Below, piece by piece: positions 53,978 through 63,111 of a stretch of 64,000 nt of DNA. The notes beneath the pieces were generated by a model. That model was given only the letters and a program-made list of their open reading frames with translations, was not told the origin of the DNA and ran no database searches. The stretch is from Paracoccus sediminicola (GTDB taxonomy: Bacteria; Pseudomonadota; Alphaproteobacteria; Rhodobacterales; Rhodobacteraceae): positions 1,612,001 through 1,676,000 of the forward strand of contig NZ_CP115768.1 in assembly GCF_027912835.1 (NCBI RefSeq), given 5' to 3'. Within the stretch, counting starts at the first letter, position 1; each line of letters opens with the position of its first letter. The position numbers and the translations under genes were made by a program.

Positions 53978-55010
53978 AGCACCGAAGAATCCCTATAAGA
54001 TCCAGCCCGAGAAAGCCTTCTGGCGCGCCTCTGTCGGGACGCGCCACTATGCGGATATGGAAAACCTCTGGGAGCCGATGGCGCTGAAGCGTGCGGATCG
54101 CGTGGCGACCGCAGGCAGCTGCTTTGCGCAGCATATCGGCAATAACCTCGCCCGCCGCGGCGCCGCGTTCATGGATATGGAACCGGCGCCGCCCGTCTTC
54201 GCCAACGAGACCGAGGCGCGGCGCTGGGGCTATGGCGTCTTCTCGTGCCGCTACGGCAATATCTACACCTCGCGCCAGCTCGTGCAGCTTTTCGATGAGG
54301 CGCATGGCCAGCGCATTCCGGGCGAACGGGTCTGGGAAAAGGATGGCCGCTTCTTCGATGCGCTGCGCCCCGGTCTGGACCCGGTCGGGCAGGAATCCCC
54401 CGAAGACGTTCTGCAAATGCGCAACCGCCATCTGGAGGCCGTGCGGCGCATGTTCGCCGAGCTCGATGTGTTCGTGTTCACGATGGGGCTGACCGAGGGA
54501 TGGGAGTCGGTCTCTGATGGGACGATGTTCCCGGTCGCGCCCGGCACCATCGCCGGGACCTATCGGCCTGAGGATTACCGGCTGCATAATCTGCGCCACC
54601 ACGAGGTCAGCCGCGACATGCTGGAATTCTGGGACCGGCTGCGCAGCGTGAACCCCGCTGCGCGTATGCTGCTGACCGTTTCTCCGGTGCCGCTTGCCGC
54701 CACAGCGACACAGAACCATGTGCTTGTCGCGACCATCCAGTCGAAATCCATTCTGCGATCGGTTGCCGGCGAGTTGAGCGAGGATTACGACGGCATCCAT
54801 TATTTCCCCTCATTCGAGGTCATCTCCTCCCATCCTGCGCGCGGTATGTTCTTCGAGCCTGATTTGCGTAATGTGAACATGTTCGGCGTCGATCTCGTGA
54901 TGAAGCATTTCTTCTCGGGTCCGCTGGCAGAGGAATTCGGAGGAGAGGTCGAGAAGCCGTTGCAGGAACCGGAACTGATCTGTGATGAGGCGCGGCTGGA
55001 TGCGTCCTGA
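53970..55010 (+). CDS. GSCFA domain-containing protein
   Basis: A 346-residue protein with the name-giving motif VATAGSCFAQHIGNNLARRG near residue 48. It is followed by WGYGVFSCRYGNIYTSRQL, VFTMGLTEGWES, RMLLTVSPVPLAAT and DGIHYFPSFEVISSHPA. GSCFA proteins resemble SGNH hydrolases and occur in polysaccharide gene clusters; the Ser/Cys motif may be catalytic, for example in acetyl-group handling. No signal peptide is seen. It overlaps the alpha/beta-hydrolase-like gene by eight bases and ends 27 bases before the next gene. Confidence 0.85.
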   Translation: MAEAPKNPYKIQPEKAFWRASVGTRHYADMENLWEPMALKRADRVATAGSCFAQHIGNNLARRGAAFMDMEPAPPVFANETEARRWGYGVFSCRYGNIYTSRQLVQLFDEAHGQRIPGERVWEKDGRFFDALRPGLDPVGQESPEDVLQMRNRHLEAVRRMFAELDVFVFTMGLTEGWESVSDGTMFPVAPGTIAGTYRPEDYRLHNLRHHEVSRDMLEFWDRLRSVNPAARMLLTVSPVPLAATATQNHVLVATIQSKSILRSVAGELSEDYDGIHYFPSFEVISSHPARGMFFEPDLRNVNMFGVDLVMKHFFSGPLAEEFGGEVEKPLQEPELICDEARLDAS

Positions 55011-55037
55011 TTTCCCCAAGCGCCGGGTCGTCCGGTC

Positions 55038-56552
55038 ATGAGCCAGCGCCGTCGTCTTATCCTGCATGTCGGTCAGACAAAGGCCGGCAGCACCTCTATC
55101 CAGAATTATCTGGAGTCGCAGCGAGAGGCGTTACGCGGACACGCCGTGTTGTTTCCAAAGAGCGGCATGGCGCGACAGAACCCCTACGATCAAGATCGCA
55201 CGCCGGGCCACCTTAGGCTTTTGTCGCAGATAAGAACTGGCGACACGTCCGAATTCGAATCGGAACTGGCGCAAGATCAGAACGCGACGGTTTTGCTCAG
55301 CGTCGAAAACATCTTCTCCGACGTCCCCGAGAAAACGCTTCTGGCCGCGGCAGAATATTTCGAAGACTGGGATGTCGAGATCATCGCGGTGCTCAGAAGC
55401 CAGCAGGACTGGCTGAGATCGCGCTATACAGAAAACATCATGAGCGGCTTTCGCTCGTCGCCCATGACGCTGGCCGCCTTCGTCGACGAGTCCTTGTCGC
55501 GCGGTTTCCTGAACTATCCGAAGCGGCTGCGGGAATTGGGAACAATTTTCAACGCAGAAAAGCTGCGGGCGATCGTTTTCGACCACCATGAAAAGCCGCT
55601 GGTGCTCCGCTTTCTCGACGAGCTGGGATTGCCTGTCACGGACCCCGATCTCGCCGCAGCCATGCACGCCAATCAACGGGAAAAGTCACACCAGCTTGTC
55701 GAGACAAAGCGTGTTCTGAACCTTCTCCTTCAGGACGGATGCAGCGTCGCCGACCGGCTGGAAATCGAGCATCTTATGCGGCTGTCGGGCAAGCGGCTGC
55801 TGTCCGAAGTCACGGCGCAGCCGATCAGGATCGAGCTTTCGGAACATCATCTTGATATCATCGAGGCCGGCAACCGGCAGCTGGTCGATGAGGGGATCAT
55901 GGACGATCCGATCACCGGCGGATCGACACAGCCGGCACGGGCCGTGGCCCAACATGATATGCAATCCGATCAGACAGAGGAGCTTTTCTTCGAATCGCTC
56001 TGTCATGCCTCGGACGTCATCGCGCGCGCCGAACAGAAGCCCGAATTTTCGCCACTGAATTTCGCCGCTGGCGACCTTGGGGCACTGCGCTCGGCGCTGG
56101 CGGATCGGAACCTCACGGTCCATGTCGATTCTGCCGATATCGCAATGCTTTGCGCATGTCAGCGCAATTGCTTGGTCGTGCTGCTGCTGAGCGGTGAAGA
56201 CGCGGCCTATGCGATGCAGAAACGCATCGATAGGCTGCATTGGCCAGCACGTTTCGTCGCCATGCCGATGGAGCTTTTCGACGAGCTGCGCAGCGCCCTG
56301 GAATCGGTCGGGCTGGAGAGCCCGGATCTGGTCTCTTTCGGACCGGAGGTGACTGTGGCGACCGGCGCCCGCGTGGTGGACGCGCTGGCACCCGACCGCA
56401 TCATTCTGCGGGGCGCGACGATGGACCACGTGATTGCGCAAAAAGACACGCCTTGCGGCGATGGAACGGACAAGCTGCTGATTGTTGACGCGCACCAACA
56501 AGAATTTGCATTGGCAAAGCTGTTCTCCACGCCAGAGAATTTCGAAGGTTGA
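55038..56552 (+). CDS. Sulfotransferase-like protein fused to an unknown C-terminal domain
   Basis: A 504-residue protein. Residues 1 to about 290 are sulfotransferase-like: LILHVGQTKAGSTSIQNYL is the PAPS loop and IIAVLRSQQDWLRSRYTENI is the 3'-phosphate site. From about residue 335 to the end a second domain begins (FSPLNFAAGDLGALRSALAD), with VVLLLSGEDAAYAMQKRIDR, VVDALAPDRIILRGATMDH and LLIVDAHQQEFALAKLF. I do not recognise this part; the alternation of strands and helices suggests a Rossmann-like fold. It probably sulfates the operon's glycan or its precursor. Confidence 0.78.
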   Translation: MSQRRRLILHVGQTKAGSTSIQNYLESQREALRGHAVLFPKSGMARQNPYDQDRTPGHLRLLSQIRTGDTSEFESELAQDQNATVLLSVENIFSDVPEKTLLAAAEYFEDWDVEIIAVLRSQQDWLRSRYTENIMSGFRSSPMTLAAFVDESLSRGFLNYPKRLRELGTIFNAEKLRAIVFDHHEKPLVLRFLDELGLPVTDPDLAAAMHANQREKSHQLVETKRVLNLLLQDGCSVADRLEIEHLMRLSGKRLLSEVTAQPIRIELSEHHLDIIEAGNRQLVDEGIMDDPITGGSTQPARAVAQHDMQSDQTEELFFESLCHASDVIARAEQKPEFSPLNFAAGDLGALRSALADRNLTVHVDSADIAMLCACQRNCLVVLLLSGEDAAYAMQKRIDRLHWPARFVAMPMELFDELRSALESVGLESPDLVSFGPEVTVATGARVVDALAPDRIILRGATMDHVIAQKDTPCGDGTDKLLIVDAHQQEFALAKLFSTPENFEG

Positions 56553-56557
56553 ACCAG

Positions 56558-57853
56558 ATGGATGAAAAGACAGTCGCAACTGAGCCGGACGCCGCTGGGG
56601 CCCTGCCCCCCTCCCTGCTATGGAGCCCGCTATTCATCGGCGACGAAACCGTCGCGCTGCATGTTCCTCTGATTTTCTGGATCGTAGACCGTTTGCGCCC
56701 CGCGCGCAGCGTGGTGCTGGGTGTCGGCGCGGGGACGGCAACATTCGCCATTTGTCAGTCTGTTGATCGCAGCGGGACGGGCGGGGTTTGCGAGGGGTTC
56801 GGGGTCTGGTCAGGCACTGTCCCCGTCGGCATTGAACGGCAGGCAGCCACCTATCCCGAGATCGCGGTGATAACGGATTGCGAAGTGCTGGAGGAAGCGG
56901 CGGCAGGTCTCGGGGCCGAATCGCAAAATCTGATCTTTGCCGATCTCACGGAGTTCGACAGTGAGAACGATATCAGCGCGCTGATCTCGACATTACGCGA
57001 GCGGCTTGCGCCTGATGGGGCGTTGCTGCTGCATGGTGCCGATCGTTCAGTGACGGGGAAAAGCGGCGTTTGGGTCGATACCGGGTCGGGCATGGTGATC
57101 CTCGGCAAGGGCGACGGCTTGCCCGCATCGCTGAAAATGCTCGAGGATCTTTCCGAGAACGGGCGTCTCGCAGGCGACATGCAGTGCCTGTTGCGCCGTC
57201 TGGGTCAGGCAGCCTCGCTGTCTTTTCAAGCGCGGCGCGCCACGGCGCGGCTGCAGCCGATCGAAACGCGGCTTAAAGCGGCCGATACGCGGGCGAAAGA
57301 GCTTAACGCCGAGCTGAGCACGCTCAGATTGGCATATGATGCAAGAGCCGCCAAGCTCGCGCGGTCACAGCTTGACCTGTTCGCTAAGGAGAAGGAAGTC
57401 AGCTCGTTTGCGCTCAAGCTGGAACAGACCGAGCCGCAGCTCCTCCGCCATCAGGAAGCAGCGGAACGTGAGCGGAAAACCCGGTTTGACGAGACCGCGG
57501 CGCTGACGAAGATGCTGGAAGCCAAGCTGGAGCAGATCTCCGCCCTTGAGGGGTCTCTTAAAGCGCGCGACGAGCGTGAGACAACCCAGGGAAAGCAACT
57601 CTCGTCTCTGCAACAACGCATCGAAGAACTGAAGCGGCAGATCCAGGATATGGAAGCCAAGCCGGATCGGATCTCTGCGCTCGAGGAGTCTCTCAAAGCG
57701 CGCGACGAGCTTGCGAAAACCCAGGCAGAACAGCTTAAATCCCAGCAACAGCGCGTCGAACAGCTGAAGCGGCAGATCAAGGATATGGAAACCAGCAAAT
57801 CCTGGCGGATCACGGCGCCGATAAGGGCGTTTCGGCGCGGTCTGAAAGTCTAG
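56558..57853 (+). CDS. Methyltransferase-like protein with long C-terminal coiled coil
   Basis: A 431-residue protein. Residues to about 215 look like a class I SAM-methyltransferase fold (SVVLGVGAGTATFAICQSV, then LIFADLTEFDSENDISALI and LRERLAPDGALLLHG). Catalytic residues are not evident. From about residue 225 a coiled coil extends, including two similar copies of the block ISALE(G/E)SLKARDE. It ends TSKSWRITAPIRAFRRGLKV, a closing motif shared with glycan-assembly proteins. The ATG at 56558 has AAGG nine bases upstream; a TTG at 56549 is an alternative. It is the last gene of the polysaccharide-type operon. Confidence 0.72.
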   Translation: MDEKTVATEPDAAGALPPSLLWSPLFIGDETVALHVPLIFWIVDRLRPARSVVLGVGAGTATFAICQSVDRSGTGGVCEGFGVWSGTVPVGIERQAATYPEIAVITDCEVLEEAAAGLGAESQNLIFADLTEFDSENDISALISTLRERLAPDGALLLHGADRSVTGKSGVWVDTGSGMVILGKGDGLPASLKMLEDLSENGRLAGDMQCLLRRLGQAASLSFQARRATARLQPIETRLKAADTRAKELNAELSTLRLAYDARAAKLARSQLDLFAKEKEVSSFALKLEQTEPQLLRHQEAAERERKTRFDETAALTKMLEAKLEQISALEGSLKARDERETTQGKQLSSLQQRIEELKRQIQDMEAKPDRISALEESLKARDELAKTQAEQLKSQQQRVEQLKRQIKDMETSKSWRITAPIRAFRRGLKV

Positions 57854-57871
57854 GGCCGTCGCGGGACGGCC
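57854..57871. terminator. Hairpin between convergent genes
   Basis: GGCCGTC-GCGG-GACGGCC, a perfect 7-bp stem, directly after the operon's last stop and before the convergent olsB stop. It has no T tract on either side, so terminator function is uncertain. Confidence 0.4.
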
Positions 57872-57892
57872 GGGGATGAAACCCGCGCTTCC

Positions 57893-58645
57893 CTACCCCG
57901 CCACGCCGCGCAGGAGCTTCTGGCGGCCAGCCGGGATAGTGGCGATTTCGAGGCCGGTGAAGACATGCAGCGTGCCGAGTTCGTCATCGACCACGGCGTG
58001 ATCGCTGACCCAGCCACCCATCATCAGATAGCTGCGCAGAAGCGGCGGCAGCCCTGCCTGCGCGCGTTTCAGATCGGGCTTTTGACGGCGCAGCGCGCGG
58101 GCGAAGCGGAACACCTTTGGCGCCTTGACGCGCGGCAGCCAGCGGCGCGGCGCGAGGTGGCGCTCTTTCAGCAAGGCGAAGGTATCGGCATAGCCTTGCG
58201 TGTCGGTGCCGGTGAAAGAGGAACAGCCAAACAGCAGCTCGATCCCGTTCTCGTCGACGAATCGTGTCATCGCGCCCCAGGCGACGCGGAGCAGATCGGG
58301 ATCGGCATGTTCGGGATGAAGACAGAAGCGGCCCATCTCGACCATGGGGCCGGAAAAATCGCGCAGACGTTCCAGATCGTAATGGCTGGCCGCGTAGCTG
58401 CGACCGATCTCGGCCCCGCTTTCAAGAAACATGAAGCGGAAGGTCGCCAGAAGTTGTCCGCTGCGCTGATCCTCGATCAGCACGTGGCGGCAGGCCGCGT
58501 CGAAGCCATCCGCATCGACCGACGCCCCGTCATCCGCAGCGCCGCGCTTGCCGATGAAGGCCAGCCAGCGAAGGCGCTGCGCGGCGCGCAGATCATCCGC
58601 ACTCTCTGCCAGACGGACGCGGTAGCGACCCTTGCTCAGCATCAT
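57893..58645 (-). CDS. olsB: L-ornithine N-alpha-acyltransferase (GNAT)
   Basis: OlsB makes lyso-ornithine lipid from ornithine and 3-hydroxyacyl-ACP, a phosphorus-free membrane lipid precursor in many Rhodobacteraceae. The 250-residue protein has the GNAT-like core RYRVRLAESADDLRAAQRLR, LLATFRFMFL, MVEMGRFCLHPEHADPDLLR and LLFGCSSFTGTDTQGYADTF, and LPPLLRSYLMMGGWVSDHAV at the C-terminus. The ATG at 58645 has AAGG upstream; a longer frame is possible. The acyltransferase OlsA is not adjacent. The 263 bases upstream show no clear feature. Confidence 0.85.
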   Translation of the reverse strand: MMLSKGRYRVRLAESADDLRAAQRLRWLAFIGKRGAADDGASVDADGFDAACRHVLIEDQRSGQLLATFRFMFLESGAEIGRSYAASHYDLERLRDFSGPMVEMGRFCLHPEHADPDLLRVAWGAMTRFVDENGIELLFGCSSFTGTDTQGYADTFALLKERHLAPRRWLPRVKAPKVFRFARALRRQKPDLKRAQAGLPPLLRSYLMMGGWVSDHAVVDDELGTLHVFTGLEIATIPAGRQKLLRGVAG

Positions 58646-58908
58646 TTCCTTACCTCGCGGCCCGGACGGCCCGGTTGTCGGTCGATTCATAATCTCATCA
58701 TGTGACGATGGCGCAACAGGAGAATGTCGCGGAACGTCTCGAACACGCGCCTCCCCCGGCATTTTATCACGGCCAGAGGACAATCCCCGCGTCGCCGTCG
58801 CTGCGACGAGTGGCGCCTTGAGGCGTGGATCGCGGAGCGGGGCGATTGCTGATGCATCCGGTTTTGCCGCAGGCTAGCATCGACGCCTGACAAGAAGGAG
58901 TGGGGCCG

Positions 58909-59751
58909 ATGCCGCAGCATGATACCGAGGAGGACACCGGCGCTGATCTGGAGGTCAGCTCGGACGAAAAGGAGGATGCCGAGCAAAGCCACGCGCTGAG
59001 CGCCGTCTCGGTTTATCTGGTCGTTCATGAAGAGGGGTTGGAAGAGCTGAACCGCCCGGCCATGTCGCTCTGGTGGTCAGGGGTCGCGGCCGGGATCGGG
59101 ATTTCTGCCTCGGTTCTTGCCGAAGGAATTCTGCACACCACCTTTGCCGGCCACGCCTATCGCGCGGCGATCGAGAACTGGGGTTATACGGTCGGCTTCG
59201 TGCTGGTGATCCTCGGGCGCTTGCAGCTGTTCACCGAGAACACGCTGACCGCGATCCTGCCGCTTCTGTCGCGGCGCTCGGGCGAGATGCTGTGGTGCAC
59301 GGCGCGGCTGTGGAGCGTGGTTTTCCTTGCCAATATGGCCGGCACCTTCGCTTCGGTCCTGCTCGCCTATCGGGTCGGGGTGGTGCCGCCGGAATATGTC
59401 GAGGGCATGATCGCGATCTCGGAGCATTACGGCGAGCTGAGCGCCTATGACTCCTTTGTGCGCGGCATCCCCGCCGGATTTTTCGTCGCGGCTATCGTGT
59501 GGATGCTGCCTTCGGCACGAGCCTCGGCGATCTTCGTCATCATGATGTTCACCTATTTGATCGCGATGGGCGGGTTCACCCATGTCATCGCCGGATCGGG
59601 CGAGCTGTTCTTGCTGATGCTGGCGGGCAAGCTGGGCGCGGGCCATGCGGCGGCGGTGCTGTTCGCGACATTGGCGGGCAATATCGCCGGTGGCACCGGG
59701 CTGTTCGCGTTGCTGGCTTACGGTCAGGTCGCCAACGAGATCGAAACCTGA
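58909..59751 (+). CDS. Formate/nitrite transporter (FNT) family channel
   Basis: A 280-residue inner-membrane protein of the FNT family, close to YfdC in layout. A charged N-terminal tail of about 50 residues comes first (EEDTGADLEVSSDEKEDAE), then six membrane helices: LWWSGVAAGIGISASVLAEG, YTVGFVLVILGRLQLFTENT, LWSVVFLANMAGTFASVLLA, GFFVAAIVWMLPSARASAIF, MFTYLIAMGGFTHVIAGSGE and LFATLAGNIAGGTGLFALLA. LFTENT and FTHVIAGS are the two half-helix motifs that form the pore. The ATG at 58909 has AAGGAG upstream. Substrate not deducible. Confidence 0.88.
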   Translation: MPQHDTEEDTGADLEVSSDEKEDAEQSHALSAVSVYLVVHEEGLEELNRPAMSLWWSGVAAGIGISASVLAEGILHTTFAGHAYRAAIENWGYTVGFVLVILGRLQLFTENTLTAILPLLSRRSGEMLWCTARLWSVVFLANMAGTFASVLLAYRVGVVPPEYVEGMIAISEHYGELSAYDSFVRGIPAGFFVAAIVWMLPSARASAIFVIMMFTYLIAMGGFTHVIAGSGELFLLMLAGKLGAGHAAAVLFATLAGNIAGGTGLFALLAYGQVANEIET

Positions 59752-59774
59752 CGAGGCGCGGGCGCGGCGCGGTT

Positions 59775-60980
59775 TTAGCCCTGCGCCGCGCCGTCGCCGT
59801 CCTCCGGCTTGTCGTCCGGCACGTGATCGGGCAGATCGTCGCCGAGCACGCCCTCGATATAGAGCCGCTGTACCAGCACCATCGCCACCACCATCAGCGG
59901 CGCGGCGACAAGGATGCCCGGCAGGCCGAACAGCACGCCGAACACGATCACGCCGAAAATCGTCATCACCGGCGGCAGCCCCGCCGCGCGCCGCTGGATC
60001 AGCGGCATGATGACATTACCCTCAAGCTGCTGAATGGCGATGAAGAGCAGCAGCACATAGAACGCATCGCGCGGCCCCTGGGTCAGCGAGAACAGCACCG
60101 CCGGCACGCCCGAGAGAAACGGGCCGATAAAGGGGATGGCGTTGGTCAGCCCGGCAATGATGCCGAGCACGAGCGCCAGCGGAATATCAAGCAGCCACAG
60201 CCCGCCGCCGGTCAGAACGGCGACGATCAGCATGTCCAGCGACTGCCCGGCGAGCCAGCTCCACAGCTTGTCGCCGATCTCGCGCAGGATCTCGGCGGCG
60301 TGGTCGCGATGGACGATGGGCACCAGGCGCAGCAAGCCATGGATATAGGGCTGAGGGTGCAGCGCCAGAAAAATCGCCACGGTGATGATCAGCACCAAAT
60401 TGGCGATGCCGCCGATCACTGCGTTCACGGTGCCCCGCAGCACTCCGAAGACGCTCATCACCGAGCCGGCGAAAGGGCCCATGCCGCTGCTGCCAGAGCC
60501 AGAGCCTGCACCGCCAGCCGGGCTGCCGCCCTGCCCGCCTTCGATGGCGGCATCGGCAGGGGGCGGGGCGCGTTCGAGCAGGAAATTTCCGATGGCCGAG
60601 CTGTTGAGCCAGTCCATCACCTGCGACCAGGCCTGCGGAATGGCGGCGAAAAGCTGGCGCATCTGCTGGGTGATCTGCGGCCCGGCAATCATTGCCAGCA
60701 ATCCGAAGGCCAGCAGCGCAACGGCCAGGACCACAAGCACCGCCACGCCTGACGAGAGGTGCAGATAACGCATCAGATAATTCGCGGTCTTGCGCAGAGC
60801 GATGCCGAGAAGGATCGCGGCGAAGCCCATCAACAGCACGAAGGATAATTTCCACAGCAGCGCCAACGTCAGCGCCACGGCGAAAGTGGTCAAAATCGTC
60901 GGCACCGGCACCGGGCGGCGCGAGATGCGCAGCGCGCCGTCATCCTCATCACGGGGCGGCATCTGGCGCGGGGCGGGCAT
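59775..60980 (-). CDS. AI-2E family transporter (PerM/YdiK-like)
   Basis: A 401-residue inner-membrane protein. The N-terminal segments ILTTFAVALTLALLWKLSFV and LLMGFAAILLGIALRKTA precede an extended middle region of about 100 residues that is rich in Gly and Ser (GGSPAGGAGSGSGSSGMGPF). The C-terminal half has the family block ALVLGIIAGLTNAIPFIGPF, then LFIAIQQLEGNVIMPLIQRR. The Gly/Ser-rich insert is longer than usual. The family covers AI-2 exporters, Na+/H+ antiporters and unknowns; no substrate is supported here. Confidence 0.87.
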   Translation of the reverse strand: MPAPRQMPPRDEDDGALRISRRPVPVPTILTTFAVALTLALLWKLSFVLLMGFAAILLGIALRKTANYLMRYLHLSSGVAVLVVLAVALLAFGLLAMIAGPQITQQMRQLFAAIPQAWSQVMDWLNSSAIGNFLLERAPPPADAAIEGGQGGSPAGGAGSGSGSSGMGPFAGSVMSVFGVLRGTVNAVIGGIANLVLIITVAIFLALHPQPYIHGLLRLVPIVHRDHAAEILREIGDKLWSWLAGQSLDMLIVAVLTGGGLWLLDIPLALVLGIIAGLTNAIPFIGPFLSGVPAVLFSLTQGPRDAFYVLLLFIAIQQLEGNVIMPLIQRRAAGLPPVMTIFGVIVFGVLFGLPGILVAAPLMVVAMVLVQRLYIEGVLGDDLPDHVPDDKPEDGDGAAQG

Positions 60981-61041
60981 GGCGGGCTCCTGTCGGCGGT
61001 CGCGGCGGCTGCGGCGCCGTGCGAACGCCGTGCCGGGCGGA

Positions 61042-61485
61042 TCAGTCGAGAACCGATCCGGGGTTGAAATTGCCGATATTGCCGACGATCTGGCGGATCA
61101 GCCCCACCGAAGTGACATTCGAATCTGTCACGCGGCGCGACAGCACCACAACGCGCCCGTCTTCGAGCCCAAACCGTTCGACATTGGTGACGACACCGTC
61201 AGGAGCAAAGCTGATCGCCACGACTTCGCGGCTGATCTCCTGCGGCTGAAGCGGACCATAGTGACGCCAGCGCGAGCCGACGTAGTACCAGCCGGAGCCT
61301 TGCAGCAGCCCTTCGGCGGTGGGCCGCCCGATCAGGCTGTCCAGTTCGAGCCGGCTTGTCTGACCGGGCTGGACGAGCGCCAGATCCTCGGCGGGCGGGA
61401 TATAGCCGTGATTCCGATAGACCGGGGAACAAGCGGTGATGAGCAGCGTCGTGAACACAAACATGCTGCGGATCAACAATTTCAT
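61042..61485 (-). CDS. bamE: Outer membrane protein assembly factor BamE (SmpA/OmlA)
   Basis: BamE is a small lipoprotein of the Bam complex that inserts beta-barrels into the outer membrane. The 147-residue protein has a lipobox in FVFTTLLITACSPVYRNHGY, then ALVQPGQTSRLELDSLIGRP and GSGWYYVGSRWRHYGPLQPQ, and FAPDGVVTNVERFGLED. The SmpA domain fills the mature part. The ATG at 61485 is chosen from the signal peptide; the frame upstream is antisense to the next gene. It is divergent from the yceD homologue. Confidence 0.9.
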   Translation of the reverse strand: MKLLIRSMFVFTTLLITACSPVYRNHGYIPPAEDLALVQPGQTSRLELDSLIGRPTAEGLLQGSGWYYVGSRWRHYGPLQPQEISREVVAISFAPDGVVTNVERFGLEDGRVVVLSRRVTDSNVTSVGLIRQIVGNIGNFNPGSVLD

Positions 61486-61608
61486 AACTGGTCTTTCCCG
61501 CTTGACACGCGCCGCCGGTTGACGCCGCTCGCATGGCTTAGCAAACTCGGACAGCCCGCTCAAGAAGATCACTGCCCGTGGTCTCAATCCATTGGAAAGG
61601 CCCGTGAT

Positions 61609-62130
61609 ATGCGCAACCCTCTTTCGGAAAGGCTGCGGGTGGCGCATCTGTCGCCAAGCCGCGACAATGCGTTCGATCTCGAACCCGACGCCGACGCCCG
61701 CAACCGCATCGCCGGCAGGCTGGAATTGCTGGAACTGCCCCGGATGCGGTTCACCGGCGCGATACGTGCCTCGGGCGCGGACGAATGGGCGTTGAACGGC
61801 ACGCTCAGCGCCACCGTGGTTCAGCCCTGCGTGGTCACGCTGGAGCCGGTGCAAAGCGAGATCTCCGAGGAGGTCGCGCTGATCTTTTCGCCCCATGTGA
61901 CCGCGCCGGAGGAAGACGAGATCGAGATGGGCGACGACACGATCGAACCTCTCGGACAGTCGATCGACCTCGGCGCGATCGCCATCGAGGCGTTGTCGCT
62001 GACGCTTCCGACGCATCCGCGTGCCGCGGGCGCCGAGCTTCCCGACACCGCGACCGACGATGACGATGCAGAGGACGAACGGCCAAAACCCTTTGCCGGG
62101 CTGGCCGAGATGATGAAAAAAAACGACTAG
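61609..62130 (+). CDS. YceD family protein (DUF177)
   Basis: A 173-residue acidic protein. The domain contains [40 protein letters not shown] and [20 protein letters not shown], which match DUF177/YceD, linked to 23S rRNA maturation and ribosome assembly. The tail is [20 protein letters not shown]. In many bacteria rpmF and plsX follow; here the 3' end instead overlaps the convergent rnhA by four bases. Confidence 0.88.
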   Translation: MRNPLSERLRVAHLSPSRDNAFDLEPDADARNRIAGRLELLELPRMRFTGAIRASGADEWALNGTLSATVVQPCVVTLEPVQSEISEEVALIFSPHVTAPEEDEIEMGDDTIEPLGQSIDLGAIAIEALSLTLPTHPRAAGAELPDTATDDDDAEDERPKPFAGLAEMMKKND

Positions 62131-62609
62131 CCCGACGCCGCGTCACCGGCGCTTTCGCGCGGTTTGAAAGGCTTCATCCCGGCGCGCGCCAGCTCGTCGG
62201 CGCGTTCGTTCTCGGCATGGCCGGCATGGCCCTTGATCCATTCCCAGCGGACCCGATGCCGTGTCTGCGCGGCATCCAGCCTCTGCCACAGATCGACATT
62301 CTTCACCGGCTTCTTCGCGGCCGTCTTCCAGCCGTTCTTCTTCCAGCCGTGGATCCAGCCGGTCACGCCGTTCTTCACATAGGCCGAATCGGTGGTGATG
62401 GTGATGTCCGATGGCCTTGTCAGCGCCTCGAGCGCGGCGATCGCGGCCATCAGCTCCATCCGGTTATTGGTGGTGTCCGGCTCGCCGCCCTTAAGCTCGC
62501 GCTCTTTCACCACCTCGTCGCCGCGCATTGCGCGCATCAGCACGCCCCAGCCTCCGGGGCCGGGATTGCCCGAACAGGCGCCGTCGGTCCAGGCATAGAG
62601 ATCAGACAT
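62127..62609 (-). CDS. rnhA: Ribonuclease HI
   Basis: RNase HI cuts the RNA of RNA-DNA hybrids. The 160-residue enzyme has Asp9 in [18 protein letters not shown], Glu52 in [10 protein letters not shown], Asp74 in [11 protein letters not shown] and Asp138 in [11 protein letters not shown], the four catalytic acids. Its ATG overlaps the DUF3429 stop by eight bases, so the two genes are coupled; order in the group is ispH, GST, DUF3429, rnhA. Confidence 0.96.
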   Translation of the reverse strand: MSDLYAWTDGACSGNPGPGGWGVLMRAMRGDEVVKERELKGGEPDTTNNRMELMAAIAALEALTRPSDITITTDSAYVKNGVTGWIHGWKKNGWKTAAKKPVKNVDLWQRLDAAQTRHRVRWEWIKGHAGHAENERADELARAGMKPFKPRESAGDAASG

Positions 62610-63036
62610 GCAGCAGCACCACGATCAGCGCCGCAATGACGATGCCGCTCAGCAGCAGGCGCAGCCGCATCCACCAGCGGGGCGCGAGCCCCCAGGACCA
62701 GAACAGCGCGTCGATCAGCAACAGCGCGGCAAAGCCTGCCATCAGGGACCAGATCACTTCCGCCGGGTCCGCCCAAGCGGTGAACAGCACCCAGAGCGCC
62801 GGGATCACCGACAGCACATAGCCCACCATCGCCCGCGCGCCACTGGCCTTGGCGGCGAATCCCCAGATGACGCCCGACATGAAGGACAGGATGATCTGGC
62901 CATAGATGATCGCCACCGAAACCGGCGCGGGCGAGAAGGGCACGAGCCGCGTCCCCAGCCACAACGAAAGCGCCGCGCCGAGAAAGGGCAGCGTGCCGGC
63001 AAGGCCGAGAATCAGGGGGATGGCGGGAATTTGCAT
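62602..63036 (-). CDS. DUF3429 family membrane protein
   Basis: A 144-residue membrane protein with about five hydrophobic helices: [80 protein letters not shown] and [18 protein letters not shown]. The block [11 protein letters not shown] followed by [10 protein letters not shown] is typical of DUF3429. Function is unknown. It overlaps rnhA by eight bases at its 3' end. Confidence 0.85.
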   Translation of the reverse strand: MQIPAIPLILGLAGTLPFLGAALSLWLGTRLVPFSPAPVSVAIIYGQIILSFMSGVIWGFAAKASGARAMVGYVLSVIPALWVLFTAWADPAEVIWSLMAGFAALLLIDALFWSWGLAPRWWMRLRLLLSGIVIAALIVVLLHV

Positions 63037-63111
63037 CGGCTCGGTCTCCTACGGCTCAGCCCCGCGCCGCGGCGCGGCAGGTGAAGGAGGCGGTCAGCAG
63101 ATCGTCCCGGC

